From CAVVYJ01 sp963752495 (GTDB taxonomy: Bacteria; Pseudomonadota; Gammaproteobacteria; Burkholderiales; Methylophilaceae), in contig CAVVYJ010000001.1 of NCBI GenBank assembly GCA_963752495.1, positions 1 to 64,000 on the forward strand: a DNA stretch of 64,000 bases, in the 5' to 3' direction. The position numbers and the translations under genes are program-made. Within the stretch, counting starts at the first letter, position 1. Each line of letters opens with the position of its first letter. The notes beneath the pieces were generated by a model that did not search any database, was not told where the DNA came from, and saw nothing but the letters and a program-made list of their open reading frames with translations. Shown one piece after another: positions 16,908 to 24,818 of this stretch.

Positions 16908-17810
16908 ATGGAAAAAGTCTCCATATTGCATTTAATCACAGCTGCAAAAAACGCCAGTCCATTTGACGTCAATATGGCATTTGACGCGGGATTTGAGAAT
17001 ATTATGCCTTATACCAATATTGGTTTGGATGAGGTGACAGGGTTGACTCAGGATGCGATATTTTCTCGCAGTGCTTCTGGACTAAAAAGAGAAGCTATTT
17101 TTATAGGCGGGCGTGATATCGATTTAACCATGGATATGCTGGAAGCAGCCAAAAAGGGTACTTTCCCTCCGTTTGAGATTTCCATGTTTGCAGATCCATC
17201 TGGCGCGTTTACGACTGGTGCAGCGATGGTCGCTAAAGTGGAGTTTCATTTAAAAAAACACTTTAACACCGACCTGAGAGGCAAGAAAGTCGCGGTGTTT
17301 GGCGCCACTGGCCCTGTGGGCGGTTGTATTGCGGTGATGGCATCCAAACAAGGCGCTCAGGTTGAATTGGTTGCACATAGCAGTCTTGAACAGGCGCGCA
17401 ACAAGGCATTTAGCTACAATCAGCGTTATGGCGTCAGCATTGGCTATGTGGATGGTATAAGCGATGCGGCCAAGCAAGAAGTGTTGGATAAATCAGCCGT
17501 GGCCTTATGTGCCGCAGCCGCAGGTGTTCGTGTAATTTCTACTGAGCAAATCGCTCACTCTAAAACCTTGCGGGTAATCGCAGACGTTAATGCTGTAGCG
17601 CCAACTGGAGCAGAAGGTGTTGGCGTAAAAATGGATGGCGTTGTGATTGAAGGCACGAAAGCACTTGGCATTGGCGCACTGGCAATCGGCGATCTGAAAT
17701 ACAAGACACAACATATGCTGCTCAAGCAAATGCTTGAGGCAGATAAACCCCTTTATTTAGAATTTATGGCGGCTTTTGAAGCAGCGCGTGGCTTGCTTAA
17801 AGATGCGTAA
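16908..17810 (+). CDS. mtdB: NAD(P)-dependent methylene-H4MPT dehydrogenase
   Basis: A 300-residue cytosolic enzyme that oxidises methylene-H4MPT to methenyl-H4MPT with NAD(P). The N-terminal domain reads MEKVSILHLITAAKNASPFD, with AFDAGFENIMPYTN and MFADPSGAFTTGAAMVAKVE. The Rossmann dinucleotide motif is KVAVFGATGPVGGCIAVMAS. The C-terminal part includes ADVNAVAPTGAEGVGVKMDG and GIGALAIGDLKYKTQ. Length and motifs match MtdB of methylotrophs. It sits between the beta-RFAP synthase and an ATP-grasp gene and shares the operon with mch, the next enzyme of the same pathway. Cofactor preference (NAD versus NADP) is not decided here. Confidence 0.95.
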   Translation: MEKVSILHLITAAKNASPFDVNMAFDAGFENIMPYTNIGLDEVTGLTQDAIFSRSASGLKREAIFIGGRDIDLTMDMLEAAKKGTFPPFEISMFADPSGAFTTGAAMVAKVEFHLKKHFNTDLRGKKVAVFGATGPVGGCIAVMASKQGAQVELVAHSSLEQARNKAFSYNQRYGVSIGYVDGISDAAKQEVLDKSAVALCAAAAGVRVISTEQIAHSKTLRVIADVNAVAPTGAEGVGVKMDGVVIEGTKALGIGALAIGDLKYKTQHMLLKQMLEADKPLYLEFMAAFEAARGLLKDA

Positions 17811-17840
17811 TTAAGTTCAAATATCGGTGCGCAACTCATT

Positions 17841-18951
17841 TTGCACAAAAAACTTCTGATTGTCGCAGCAATATCCAGCCGACCTTATGTGGCAGCGGCC
17901 TTGGAAGGGGGATTCGAGGTGGTTGCAATTGATGCATTTGCAGATGTTGATACTTCGCAAATGGCAAAAAAAACGTTTCAAGTAAATGTGATAAATGGTC
18001 AGTTTGAGCATAAACAGATTTTGAGTGTTTTAGGCAAACTAGATTTGCATGAATGTACGGGTTTTTGTTATGGCGCTGGATTTGAGGCTAACCCAGACGT
18101 GTTGAATGAAATCGGCAAGATGCTACCTGTTATTGGCAATAAGTCCGAAATAGTAAAGGCCAGTAAAGATCCGCATCTTTTTTCTGCGTTGTGTGAAGCG
18201 CAAGATATGGATTACCCACAGACTGTATTTAAAAAGCCAGATGTTGTTGATGGCTGGTTGATGAAGACAACTGGTGCAAGCGGAGGCATGCATGTTAGAC
18301 CTTTAACGTCAGAATCACTTGAGGTGGAAAATGTTTATTATCAAAAGTTTCAAGGGGGCGTTCCCATTTCATGCTTATTTTTAGCGAATGGAAAGCGTGC
18401 AAAGGTAATAGGCTATAACGAGCAATGGTGCAGCTCGACCGTTGATTCTCCCTACAGATATGGCGGTGCGGTGAGCCATGCGGAGGTTGGCGAAAGCAGT
18501 AAAGCAGTAATTGAAGGTTTTGTTAATGGCATGACGCAAAAGTTTGGGCTTACGTGGCATTAATAGCTGTGATTTTGTTTTGGATGATACTCATCTTTTT
18601 GCGTTGGAGATTAACCCGCGCTTGAGTGCAACGCTGGATTTGTATCATGCAAGAAAAGGTAATTTATTTGAGGCGCATGTAAAAGCTTCGCTAGGGGGCG
18701 ATTTGCAAGCTTTCGATGTAGATGAAACTTCTAAAGCACATCACATCATATATGCAGCCCAAAAAATACACATACCGAGCAATGTGGACTGGCCAGTTTG
18801 GGTTTGTGATATCCCCCAAGCCAACAGCAAGATTGAAATAGGGATGCCCATTTGCACAGTAACCGCAGAAGCGTCAATCGCGGCAGATGCTAGGCGAATA
18901 GTCATGGAACGGGCGACAGAATGTTTAGCTATGTTGGCCCAGAAAAATTGA
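17841..18951 (+). CDS. ATP-grasp protein of the H4MPT cluster (orf5-like), one frameshift
   Basis: The gene is reconstructed from a TTG at 17841 (MHKKLLIVAAISSRPYVAAA) to 18951. No in-frame ATG lies upstream. The frame breaks near 18545, where one extra base in TTTGGG separates GFVNGMTQKFG from LRGINSCDFVLDD. The repaired protein is about 370 residues. The second part contains the metal-binding ATP-grasp end, HLFALEINPRLSATLDLY; the first has WLMKTTGASGGMHVRPL, the lysine and glycine loop. ATP-grasp enzymes ligate carboxylates to amines or thiols. Methylotroph H4MPT clusters carry such a gene, usually orf5, whose reaction is not established as far as I know. It fits between mtdB and mch, 11 bases before the latter. 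Confidence 0.8.
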
Positions 18952-18961
18952 GGTAATTAAT

Positions 18962-19924
18962 ATGCAAGTACAATCAAACATAAGTATCAATGCGCTTACA
19001 GCGCCGCTTGTTGTGGCACTCATTGCTGATGCGGACAAGCTCAATTTAGGCATTGTGAAGCATGCGACTGGCGCGACCATTGTGGATGGTGGCATTGAGG
19101 TTGCAGGCGGACACGAGGCAGGGCGCCGTATTGCGGAGATTTGCATGGGTGGTTTGGGGCAGGTAAAACTGATTCAAGACGCGCCTTTCAAAAATTGGTC
19201 ACTAGGCGTGCGTGCGCAATCGGATAGTCCTGTGTTATCGTGCCTTGGCAGTCAATACGCTGGCTGGGCGCTCTCGCATGAAAAATTTTTCTCACTTGGT
19301 TCTGGTCCGGCACGGGCGATTGCGCAACGTGAAGATTTATACAAAGAGCTTAATTATTCAGACAGTGCTGAACAAACTGTATTGGTGTTAGAAACTGAAA
19401 AAATACCGCCAGCGGAAATTATTGAAAAAGTAGCGCGCGACACGAATATAAAGCCCGAAAACTTAACTTTTATATTAACACCTACCAAAAATCTTGCCGG
19501 TACAACGCAAATAGTGGCAAGGGTGCTGGAGGTGGCGATACATAAAGTGCACACGATTCACTTTCCGCTCGAAAATATTGTAAGTGGTTTTGGCACGGCG
19601 CCTTTGCCGCCGACTTCTCCGGATTTTTTAGTGGGTATGGGCCGCACTAATGATGCGATTTTATTTGGCGGTGAAGTGCATTTAAATGTTAAAGGTACAG
19701 ATGATGCCGCTAAAAAACTCGCGCAGGATTTGCCAAGTAGCTCATCTAAAGACTATGGCAGGCTCTTTGGCGATATTTTTAAGGCAGTGAACATGGATTT
19801 CTACAAAATCGACCCGCTGCTTTTTTCGCCAGCAAAAGTCACTATTCACAACGTTGAAACCGGCAACAGCTTTACTGGGGGCAGTCTCAACGAGGCGTTG
19901 ATAGAACAGTCATTTGGTGGCTAG
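18962..19924 (+). CDS. mch: Methenyl-H4MPT cyclohydrolase
   Basis: A 320-residue protein that hydrolyses methenyl-H4MPT to N5-formyl-H4MPT, following MtdB in the H4MPT-linked formaldehyde oxidation pathway. It starts MQVQSNISINALTAPLVVAL and contains GATIVDGGIEVAGGHEAGRR, SPVLSCLGSQYAGWALSHEK and GSGPARAIAQREDLY, all strongly conserved in archaeal and methylotroph Mch. HFPLENIVSGFGTAPLPP and DFLVGMGRTNDAILFGG are further family blocks. Length is normal (about 320). It is frame-intact and in the same orientation as mtdB. GAGGTAA precedes the ATG. This is one of the strongest indicators of a methylotrophic lifestyle in the window. Confidence 0.96.
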   Translation: MQVQSNISINALTAPLVVALIADADKLNLGIVKHATGATIVDGGIEVAGGHEAGRRIAEICMGGLGQVKLIQDAPFKNWSLGVRAQSDSPVLSCLGSQYAGWALSHEKFFSLGSGPARAIAQREDLYKELNYSDSAEQTVLVLETEKIPPAEIIEKVARDTNIKPENLTFILTPTKNLAGTTQIVARVLEVAIHKVHTIHFPLENIVSGFGTAPLPPTSPDFLVGMGRTNDAILFGGEVHLNVKGTDDAAKKLAQDLPSSSSKDYGRLFGDIFKAVNMDFYKIDPLLFSPAKVTIHNVETGNSFTGGSLNEALIEQSFGG

Positions 19925-19963
19925 CATTTGTGAGTTAGTCGTTTGATAGGTTAGAATCGCGTC

Positions 19964-20848
19964 GTGCGAATCCCTATTTTTACCGACGAAGCAGAACAAG
20001 AAGGCGGCTGGCATGGCCGTGTATTAGCAAAAGCGTTTCGGGCTCGCAATGTCGAGCCCGTTTTTGTGGCGCTACAGGATTGCATCATCGATTTATCTCA
20101 AGGCAAATCGCGAATCAACATCCCTTCCTTCGATAAAAACCCTCCGGGAGTTTTTGTGCGAGGCATTGCGGGAGGCACCTTGCAGCAAGTCATTACCCGT
20201 TTAAACGTTTTGCACATACTTGAAATGCAAGGCGTGAAAATTTATAACAGCGGCAGGGCGATAGAGCGTACTGTAGATAAAGGAATGACCAGCTATTTGC
20301 TGAGCCGTAAAGCTGTTGCCACGCCGCCTACATGGGTTTGCGAGTCACGACATCACGCACATCAAATCATCACAGCACAGTTGCCCAATACTAAACTCGT
20401 CATTAAGCCACTGTTTGGCTCGCAGGGTAATGGCGTGCGTCTATTGGAAGCGTCTTCAAGCCTACCTTTGCCAATGGATGATTTTGTAGATGGCGTTTTT
20501 TATTTGCAGCAGTTTGTTGAAACCGGCACTAAAAATCACGACTTCCGTGTGTTGGTCGTGAGTAACCGTGCTATTGCAGCAATGCAGCGTAGCGGTGATG
20601 GCTGGTTAAACAATGTCGCACAAGGTGCGCGCTGTGAAGAAGCGCATGAAAAAGATATTCTTTTATTGGCAGAGCAAGCTGCGAAGGCCGTGGATATTGA
20701 CTATTGCGGTGTGGATATTATCCGAGATAAAAACGGTAAGCTATGGGTACTGGAAGTCAATAGTATTCCCGCATGGAGCGGCCTGCAAAGTGTTGTTAAG
20801 TGCAATATCAATCAATTGTTGGTAGATGATTTTTTAAGTAAGCTATAA
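19964..20848 (+). CDS. RimK-like ATP-grasp ligase of the H4MPT cluster (orf7-like)
   Basis: 294 residues from a GTG at 19964 (MRIPIFTDEAEQEGGWHGRV). The RimK/ATP-grasp fold is seen in TKLVIKPLFGSQGNGVRLLE (lysine and glycine loop), FYLQQFVETGTKNHDFRVLV and GVDIIRDKNGKLWVLEVNSI (metal-binding Glu/Asn). In the RimK family these enzymes add glutamate or similar amino acids. In archaea MptN adds the terminal glutamate of tetrahydrosarcinapterin, and methylotroph H4MPT clusters carry a homologue called orf7. A role in finishing the pterin side chain is therefore likely but not proven. Its stop is followed directly by the next gene's GTG, so the two are translationally coupled. Confidence 0.82.
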   Translation: MRIPIFTDEAEQEGGWHGRVLAKAFRARNVEPVFVALQDCIIDLSQGKSRINIPSFDKNPPGVFVRGIAGGTLQQVITRLNVLHILEMQGVKIYNSGRAIERTVDKGMTSYLLSRKAVATPPTWVCESRHHAHQIITAQLPNTKLVIKPLFGSQGNGVRLLEASSSLPLPMDDFVDGVFYLQQFVETGTKNHDFRVLVVSNRAIAAMQRSGDGWLNNVAQGARCEEAHEKDILLLAEQAAKAVDIDYCGVDIIRDKNGKLWVLEVNSIPAWSGLQSVVKCNINQLLVDDFLSKL

Positions 20849-21709
20849 GTGACTTTAAACTTAAAAGCGCTATTTAAAGAGGCTTGCCTGGATGAGTTGC
20901 AGGCAATGAAGCCAGGCAATGTGCACATGTTTGCCGATGGGCATGACATGACGATACATGATTTTATTGCGAGCGCAGAAGCCGCTTCGCAAGCGATTGC
21001 AGAGCAAGATTTAACTTTAGGTGAGCGCATCTTTAATGCGGTTGAAGCCACACAAAACGCGGTGCATTGCAATACCAATTTAGGCATTATTTTACTTTGC
21101 GCGCCGCTTATTCATGCAAGCCAGCACCCGCATAAAATAAGCCTCGCAGAGCAGTTAAAAAATGTATTAAAAAACACTACAAGAACAGATGCAGAACATT
21201 GCTTTAAGGCAATCGCATTGGCGAACCCTGCCGGGCTGGGTGAGAGCGCGCAGCATGATGTGCATTGCGCGCCAGATTGCACCTTGCTTGAAGCAATGCA
21301 AGGTGCAGAAAAGCGCGATTTAATTGCGCGGCAGTACTGTAATGAGTTTGCTGATATTTTAGATTTTGGGCAAACCCACTATGCGCGGGCAATGGCGCGC
21401 TGGCAGAATAATAGCTGGGCGGCTAGTTATGTTTACCTGAGTTTTTTGGCGAATTATTTCGATTCTCATATTGTACGAAAATATGGTGAAACCGTTGCAA
21501 AAGAAGTGCAGCATGAGGCAATGGCACACTTGAGTGTTTTTGCTGACATTGAAAATCCAAAGACCTATCTGGGGGAACTCTTGCGTTGGGATGCAGATCT
21601 GAAAGGACGTAGAATCAACCCGGGAACGTCTGCAGATTTGACGGTTGCAACGCTGTTTGCGGCAAAACTAAAGGCTACGAACAGTTACGAAAATAAAGGA
21701 CAGGCATAA
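20849..21709 (+). CDS. CitG/MdcB-like triphosphoribosyl-dephospho-CoA synthase family protein
   Basis: 286 residues from a GTG at 20849, immediately after the preceding stop. The family signature is seen in LQAMKPGNVHMFADGHDMT (a KPGNV-type motif), VHCNTNLGIILLCAPLIHA and LANPAGLGESAQHDV. In citrate and malonate lyase systems such proteins make triphosphoribosyl-dephospho-CoA from ATP and dephospho-CoA. A divergent version travels with H4MPT genes in methylotrophs, where a phosphoribosyl-transfer role in pterin cofactor assembly is the natural guess. No citrate lyase acyl carrier protein is visible in the window, which argues against the classical role. Its last base overlaps the next ATG. 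Confidence 0.75.
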   Translation: MTLNLKALFKEACLDELQAMKPGNVHMFADGHDMTIHDFIASAEAASQAIAEQDLTLGERIFNAVEATQNAVHCNTNLGIILLCAPLIHASQHPHKISLAEQLKNVLKNTTRTDAEHCFKAIALANPAGLGESAQHDVHCAPDCTLLEAMQGAEKRDLIARQYCNEFADILDFGQTHYARAMARWQNNSWAASYVYLSFLANYFDSHIVRKYGETVAKEVQHEAMAHLSVFADIENPKTYLGELLRWDADLKGRRINPGTSADLTVATLFAAKLKATNSYENKGQA

Positions 21710-22218
21710 TGGATACGTTGAGTCACGCGCTTTGGGGGTATGGTTTATTTGGGCATACTAGGCAAGGGCGTAAACGGTTTGCCAAAACCGCCTTGTTTTT
21801 TGGGGCGATGCCCGATTTGATTTCATTCGGTGTGTTTTTGGTGATGCGTATAGTGCAAGGACGCTGGCAGATGGGGCCACCACCTTTAGTGACCATTCCA
21901 GATTGGCTCTATTTTAATTACAGTCTTGGGCATAGCTTTGTAGTGAGTTTTACAGTGATTGGTATCGCAGCGTTAAGCTTACGCAAAACCCAACATCGTT
22001 TTTTACCTTTTGCAATGCTGGCTTGGCCTTTCCATATCGTGTTGGATTTTCCGTTTCATTCGTTTGAATACTTTCCTACCCCAATTTTCTGGCCATTTTC
22101 AGATTATAAAATTGACGGCATTCCTTGGTCGCACTGGTATATATGGTGGCCAAATGTTGCGTTACTTGCACTTTTATTGATATACAGAGCCAAACAAAAG
22201 CGAAAAAATTCGTTATAA
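21709..22218 (+). CDS. Membrane-bound metal-dependent hydrolase-like protein (YdjM type)
   Basis: 169 residues starting MDTLSHALWGYGLFGHTRQG, with an early histidine-rich motif followed by GAMPDLISFGVFLV. Four hydrophobic segments and the histidines in SLGHSFVVSF and PFHIVLDFPFH resemble the inner-membrane YdjM/LexA-regulated putative hydrolase family, whose members bind metal through scattered His and Asp residues. The activity is unknown. It overlaps the CitG-like gene by one base and ends 56 bases before tal, so it may be a rider in the H4MPT operon. Its stop codon lies within a TATAAT sequence, and no convincing -35 accompanies that. Confidence 0.6.
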   Translation: MDTLSHALWGYGLFGHTRQGRKRFAKTALFFGAMPDLISFGVFLVMRIVQGRWQMGPPPLVTIPDWLYFNYSLGHSFVVSFTVIGIAALSLRKTQHRFLPFAMLAWPFHIVLDFPFHSFEYFPTPIFWPFSDYKIDGIPWSHWYIWWPNVALLALLLIYRAKQKRKNSL

Positions 22219-22274
22219 TCATCGGTCTGAATTTTGAAGCACGCATAACGTAATAATTAAATTAGGAGAAGACC

Positions 22275-23229
22275 ATGGCAAATTTACTAGACCAATTAAA
22301 GAGCATGACCACGATTGTGGCCGATACCGGCGACGTGGAAGCGATTAAAAGCGTTAAGCCAGTTGACGCTACCACCAACCCATCATTAGTGTTAAAAGCC
22401 AGCACATTGCCGCAATACGCCCCTTTAATTGATACCGCGATTGCTTATGCAAAAGCACAAGGCGGTACAAAAGCGCAACAAATTGATGCGGCAGCTGATA
22501 AATTGGCCGTGTTGATTGGTACAGAAATCACTAAAGTGGTGCCAGGCCGTATTTCAACAGAAGTGGATGCGCGTTTGTCATTTAACTTGGATGCGATGGT
22601 AGCTAAAGGCCGTAAATTGATTCAGCTTTATGCAGAATCAGGCATTAGCAAAGACCGCGTGCTGATTAAGTTGGCTTCAACATGGGAAGGCATTAAAGCC
22701 GGTGAGATTTTAGAAAAAGAAGGTATTCAATGTAACTTGACGCTGTCTATTTGGTTTTGGCCAAGCCCGCGCTTGTGCAGAAGCTGGCGTATTTTTGATT
22801 TCACCATTCGTTGGCCGTATTTTAGATTGGTACAAAGCGAAAAATCCTGGCACAGAATACACACAAGAAACTGACCCAGGCGTGGTTTCAGTGCGTGCTA
22901 TTTATGCATATTACAAAGAGCATGGCTACAAAACAGTGGTGATGGGCGCAAGCTTCCGCAATACGGGCGAATTAATTGCCTTGGCTGGTTGTGACCGTTT
23001 AACTGTATCACCAAACTTGTTGCAAGACTTGGCCGCAACGGAAGGCACATTGACGCAAGTGCTGAAAGACGGTGGCGCGAATAAAACTGCCCCAGCTAAA
23101 ATGACAGAAGAAGAGTTCCGCTTTGAGCTGAACCAGGATGCAATGGCAACTGAGAAGCTCGCAGAAGGCATTCGCGGCTTTGTGGCTGATCAGATTAAAC
23201 TTGAAACTGCATTGGCTGCAAAATTGTAA
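22275..23229 (+). CDS. tal: Transaldolase, one frameshift
   Basis: The gene starts at ATG 22275 (MANLLDQLKSMTTIVADTGD), with VDATTNPSLVLKA, VPGRISTEVDARLSF and RVLIKLASTWEGIKAGEILE carrying the Schiff-base lysine of class I transaldolase. An extra base near 22746 shifts the frame after CNLTL. Removing it gives LFGFGQARACAEAGVFLISPF, the canonical continuation, which runs to ILDWYKAKNPG and the stop at 23229. The restored length is about 317 residues, typical of the TalB type. It interconverts sedoheptulose 7-phosphate and glyceraldehyde 3-phosphate with erythrose 4-phosphate and fructose 6-phosphate, regenerating ribulose 5-phosphate for the RuMP cycle. hxlA and hxlB lie directly downstream. 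GGAG precedes the start. Confidence 0.93.
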
Positions 23230-23281
23230 GCCTATGCACTGAATTAATCTGCAATCGTGTTGTAATATTTGCGCATTAAGA

Positions 23282-23310
23282 TTGACAACAATTAGCTAGA
23301 CCCTTAAGAT
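23282..23310 (+). promoter_or_regulatory. Sigma70-type promoter for hxlA
   Basis: TTGACA at 23282-23287 and TAAGAT at 23305-23310 are separated by 17 bases. It would give hxlA a leader of roughly 190 bases, which holds the inverted repeats described next. The site overlaps a hairpin at 23294-23323. A closer promoter cannot be excluded. Confidence 0.5.
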
Positions 23311-23323
23311 TGAGGGTCCAGCT
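23294..23323 (+). terminator. Hairpin after tal, possible weak terminator or operator
   Basis: GACCCT and AGGGTC form a 6-bp stem around an 8-base loop, extended by AGCT on both sides after one mismatch. It lies 65 bases after the tal stop. There is no clear T run after it, so a terminator role is uncertain. It also covers the -10 of the putative hxlA promoter. Confidence 0.4.
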
Positions 23324-23402
23324 TAAAACATAGTTAACTACTGGTTAAGTGAGTGTGTTAAGTAACTTGCTTTGTGGTTAATACAAAATTTAATGTTAAT
23401 TT

Positions 23403-23440
23403 ATGTAATTAAATCAATTAATTACATTATTTAATTGATT
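23403..23440 (+). promoter_or_regulatory. Two interleaved inverted repeats in the hxlA leader
   Basis: ATGTAATTAA (23403-23412) pairs perfectly with TTAATTACAT (23418-23427). AATCAATTAA (23412-23421) pairs perfectly with TTAATTGATT (23431-23440). The two structures share bases and exclude each other. They could be overlapping operators or an RNA switch. The region is very AT-rich, which raises the odds of chance matches. Confidence 0.4.
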
Positions 23441-23504
23441 AAAAACTTTAAGTATCTAGCAATAAAAACAAATTTTATAAACGTTTTTTTATACGGAGAG
23501 AACC

Positions 23505-24137
23505 ATGGCACAAACCCAAATGGCATTAGACTCATTAGACTTCGACGGTACTATCGCGTTGGCAACAGCAGTTGCACCACACGTAGATATCTTGGAAATC
23601 GGCACACCATGCATCAAACACAATGGCATCAAATTGGTTGAAGCATTGCGCGCAAAATTCCCAAAAAATAAAATTTTGGTTGACTTAAAAACAATGGACG
23701 CTGGCTTCTACGAAGCTGAGCCATTCTACAAAGCTGGTGCTGACATCTGTACAGTTCTTGGCTGTGCTGATATCGGTACAATCAAAGGTGTAATTGATGT
23801 TGCAAACAAATACGGCAAAAAAGCACAAGTGGACTTGATCAACGTTGCTGACAAAGCTGCTCGTACAAAAGAAGTAGTTGCTGCTGGCGCACACATCATT
23901 GGCGTTCACACAGGCTTGGATCAACAAGCTGCTGGCCAAACACCATTTGCTGATTTGGGCATGGTTGCTGGTTTGAATACTGGCGTTGAAATTTCAGTTG
24001 CTGGTGGTGTAAAAGCTGGTACAGCTGCACAAGTGCGTGACGCTGGTGCTACTATCATCGTTGCTGGCGCTGCTATCTACGGTGCTGCTGATCCTGCTGC
24101 TGCTGCTGCAGAAATCACAAAAATTGCTCACGGTTAA
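23505..24137 (+). CDS. hxlA: 3-hexulose-6-phosphate synthase
   Basis: A 210-residue TIM-barrel enzyme of the OMP decarboxylase superfamily. It condenses formaldehyde with ribulose 5-phosphate to D-arabino-3-hexulose 6-phosphate, the formaldehyde-fixing step of the RuMP cycle. It begins MAQTQMALDSLDFDGTIALA, with HVDILEIGTPCIKHNG, NKILVDLKTMDAGFYEAEPF (the Asp-x-Lys-x-x-Asp catalytic motif), IGVHTGLDQQAAGQTPF and ISVAGGVKAGTAAQV. GGAGAG sits 8 bases before the ATG. Codon use is noticeably restricted (GCT, GGT and AAA repeated), as expected for a very abundant protein. A terminator follows, then hxlB, so hxlA may be expressed in excess. Confidence 0.97.
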   Translation: MAQTQMALDSLDFDGTIALATAVAPHVDILEIGTPCIKHNGIKLVEALRAKFPKNKILVDLKTMDAGFYEAEPFYKAGADICTVLGCADIGTIKGVIDVANKYGKKAQVDLINVADKAARTKEVVAAGAHIIGVHTGLDQQAAGQTPFADLGMVAGLNTGVEISVAGGVKAGTAAQVRDAGATIIVAGAAIYGAADPAAAAAEITKIAHG

Positions 24138-24178
24138 TTAACCAACGTCAATAAGCAATTATTGATATGAGTGAATAA

Positions 24179-24211
24179 AATCCCGACACAGTAATGCGTC
24201 GGGATTTTTTT
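24179..24211 (+). terminator. Rho-independent terminator after hxlA
   Basis: AATCCCGAC pairs with GTCGGGATT around a 10-base loop, followed by a run of seven T. It lies 42 bases after the hxlA stop and 30 bases before hxlB, so read-through would set hxlB expression below hxlA. Confidence 0.85.
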
Positions 24212-24240
24212 ATTATAAAAATTTATAGAGGATTGATAAG

Positions 24241-24777
24241 ATGGATCATCAACAATTTATTTTAGACAACTTAACGCGTGTTTTGAACGCTACCGACAAA
24301 AGCAAAGCAAATGATTTGTTAAAAGCGGTGCAATCTGCAGGCAGCATCTTTATTGGCGGGGCAGGTCGCTCTTTATTAGTTTCCCGTTTCTTTGCGATGC
24401 GTTTGGTGCATGCTGGCTACAGCGTTTATATGATAGGCGAAGTGGTCACGCCAGCCATTAAAGCGGGCGATTTACTGCTGTTGGTTTCAGGCTCTGGCGG
24501 CACCGCAACCTTGTTGCCATTCGTTAAAAAAGCCAAAGAAGTCGGCGCTAAATTGGCAGTAGTTTCTATGAAGAAATCCTCTGCCATGGCCGATGTGGCC
24601 GATTTAGTCATTCAAATTGGTCAAGATGACAGCTTCCCGCTTGTTCATGGTATGCCAATGGGTTCACAATTTGAGCTTTCTACGCTGATCTTCTTGGAAG
24701 GCGCGATTTCTCAATTGGTGCATGAAAAGAATTTGACTGAAGAAGGCATGCGCGCAATTCATGCTAATCTTGAGTAA
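24241..24777 (+). CDS. hxlB: 6-phospho-3-hexuloisomerase
   Basis: A 178-residue SIS-domain (sugar isomerase) protein that converts hexulose 6-phosphate to fructose 6-phosphate, completing formaldehyde fixation. The sugar-binding loop GSIFIGGAGRSLLVSRFFAM, the second SIS loop LLLLVSGSGGTATLLPFVKK and the C-terminal PMGSQFELSTLIFLEGAI match this family. Length is typical. It follows hxlA on the same strand, separated by a terminator, and is bounded downstream by a strong bidirectional terminator. GAGGATTGATAAG provides the ribosome-binding site. The tal-hxlA-hxlB order places three RuMP-cycle steps together. Confidence 0.95.
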   Translation: MDHQQFILDNLTRVLNATDKSKANDLLKAVQSAGSIFIGGAGRSLLVSRFFAMRLVHAGYSVYMIGEVVTPAIKAGDLLLLVSGSGGTATLLPFVKKAKEVGAKLAVVSMKKSSAMADVADLVIQIGQDDSFPLVHGMPMGSQFELSTLIFLEGAISQLVHEKNLTEEGMRAIHANLE

Positions 24778-24790
24778 ATAAGTTTTGTTT

Positions 24791-24818
24791 AAAAAACCCG
24801 AGCTTGCTCGGGTTTTTT
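24791..24818. terminator. Bidirectional terminator between hxlB and the HisA-like gene
   Basis: AAAAAACCCGAG, a CTTG loop and CTCGGGTTTTTT form a 12-bp perfect stem with T runs on either strand. It ends inside the stop codon of the minus-strand HisA-like gene at 24817. Confidence 0.9.

Noticed and set aside
22214..22219. TATAAT before tal as a promoter
   Set aside because: It overlaps the stop codon of the preceding gene and no acceptable -35 hexamer is found at the right distance.
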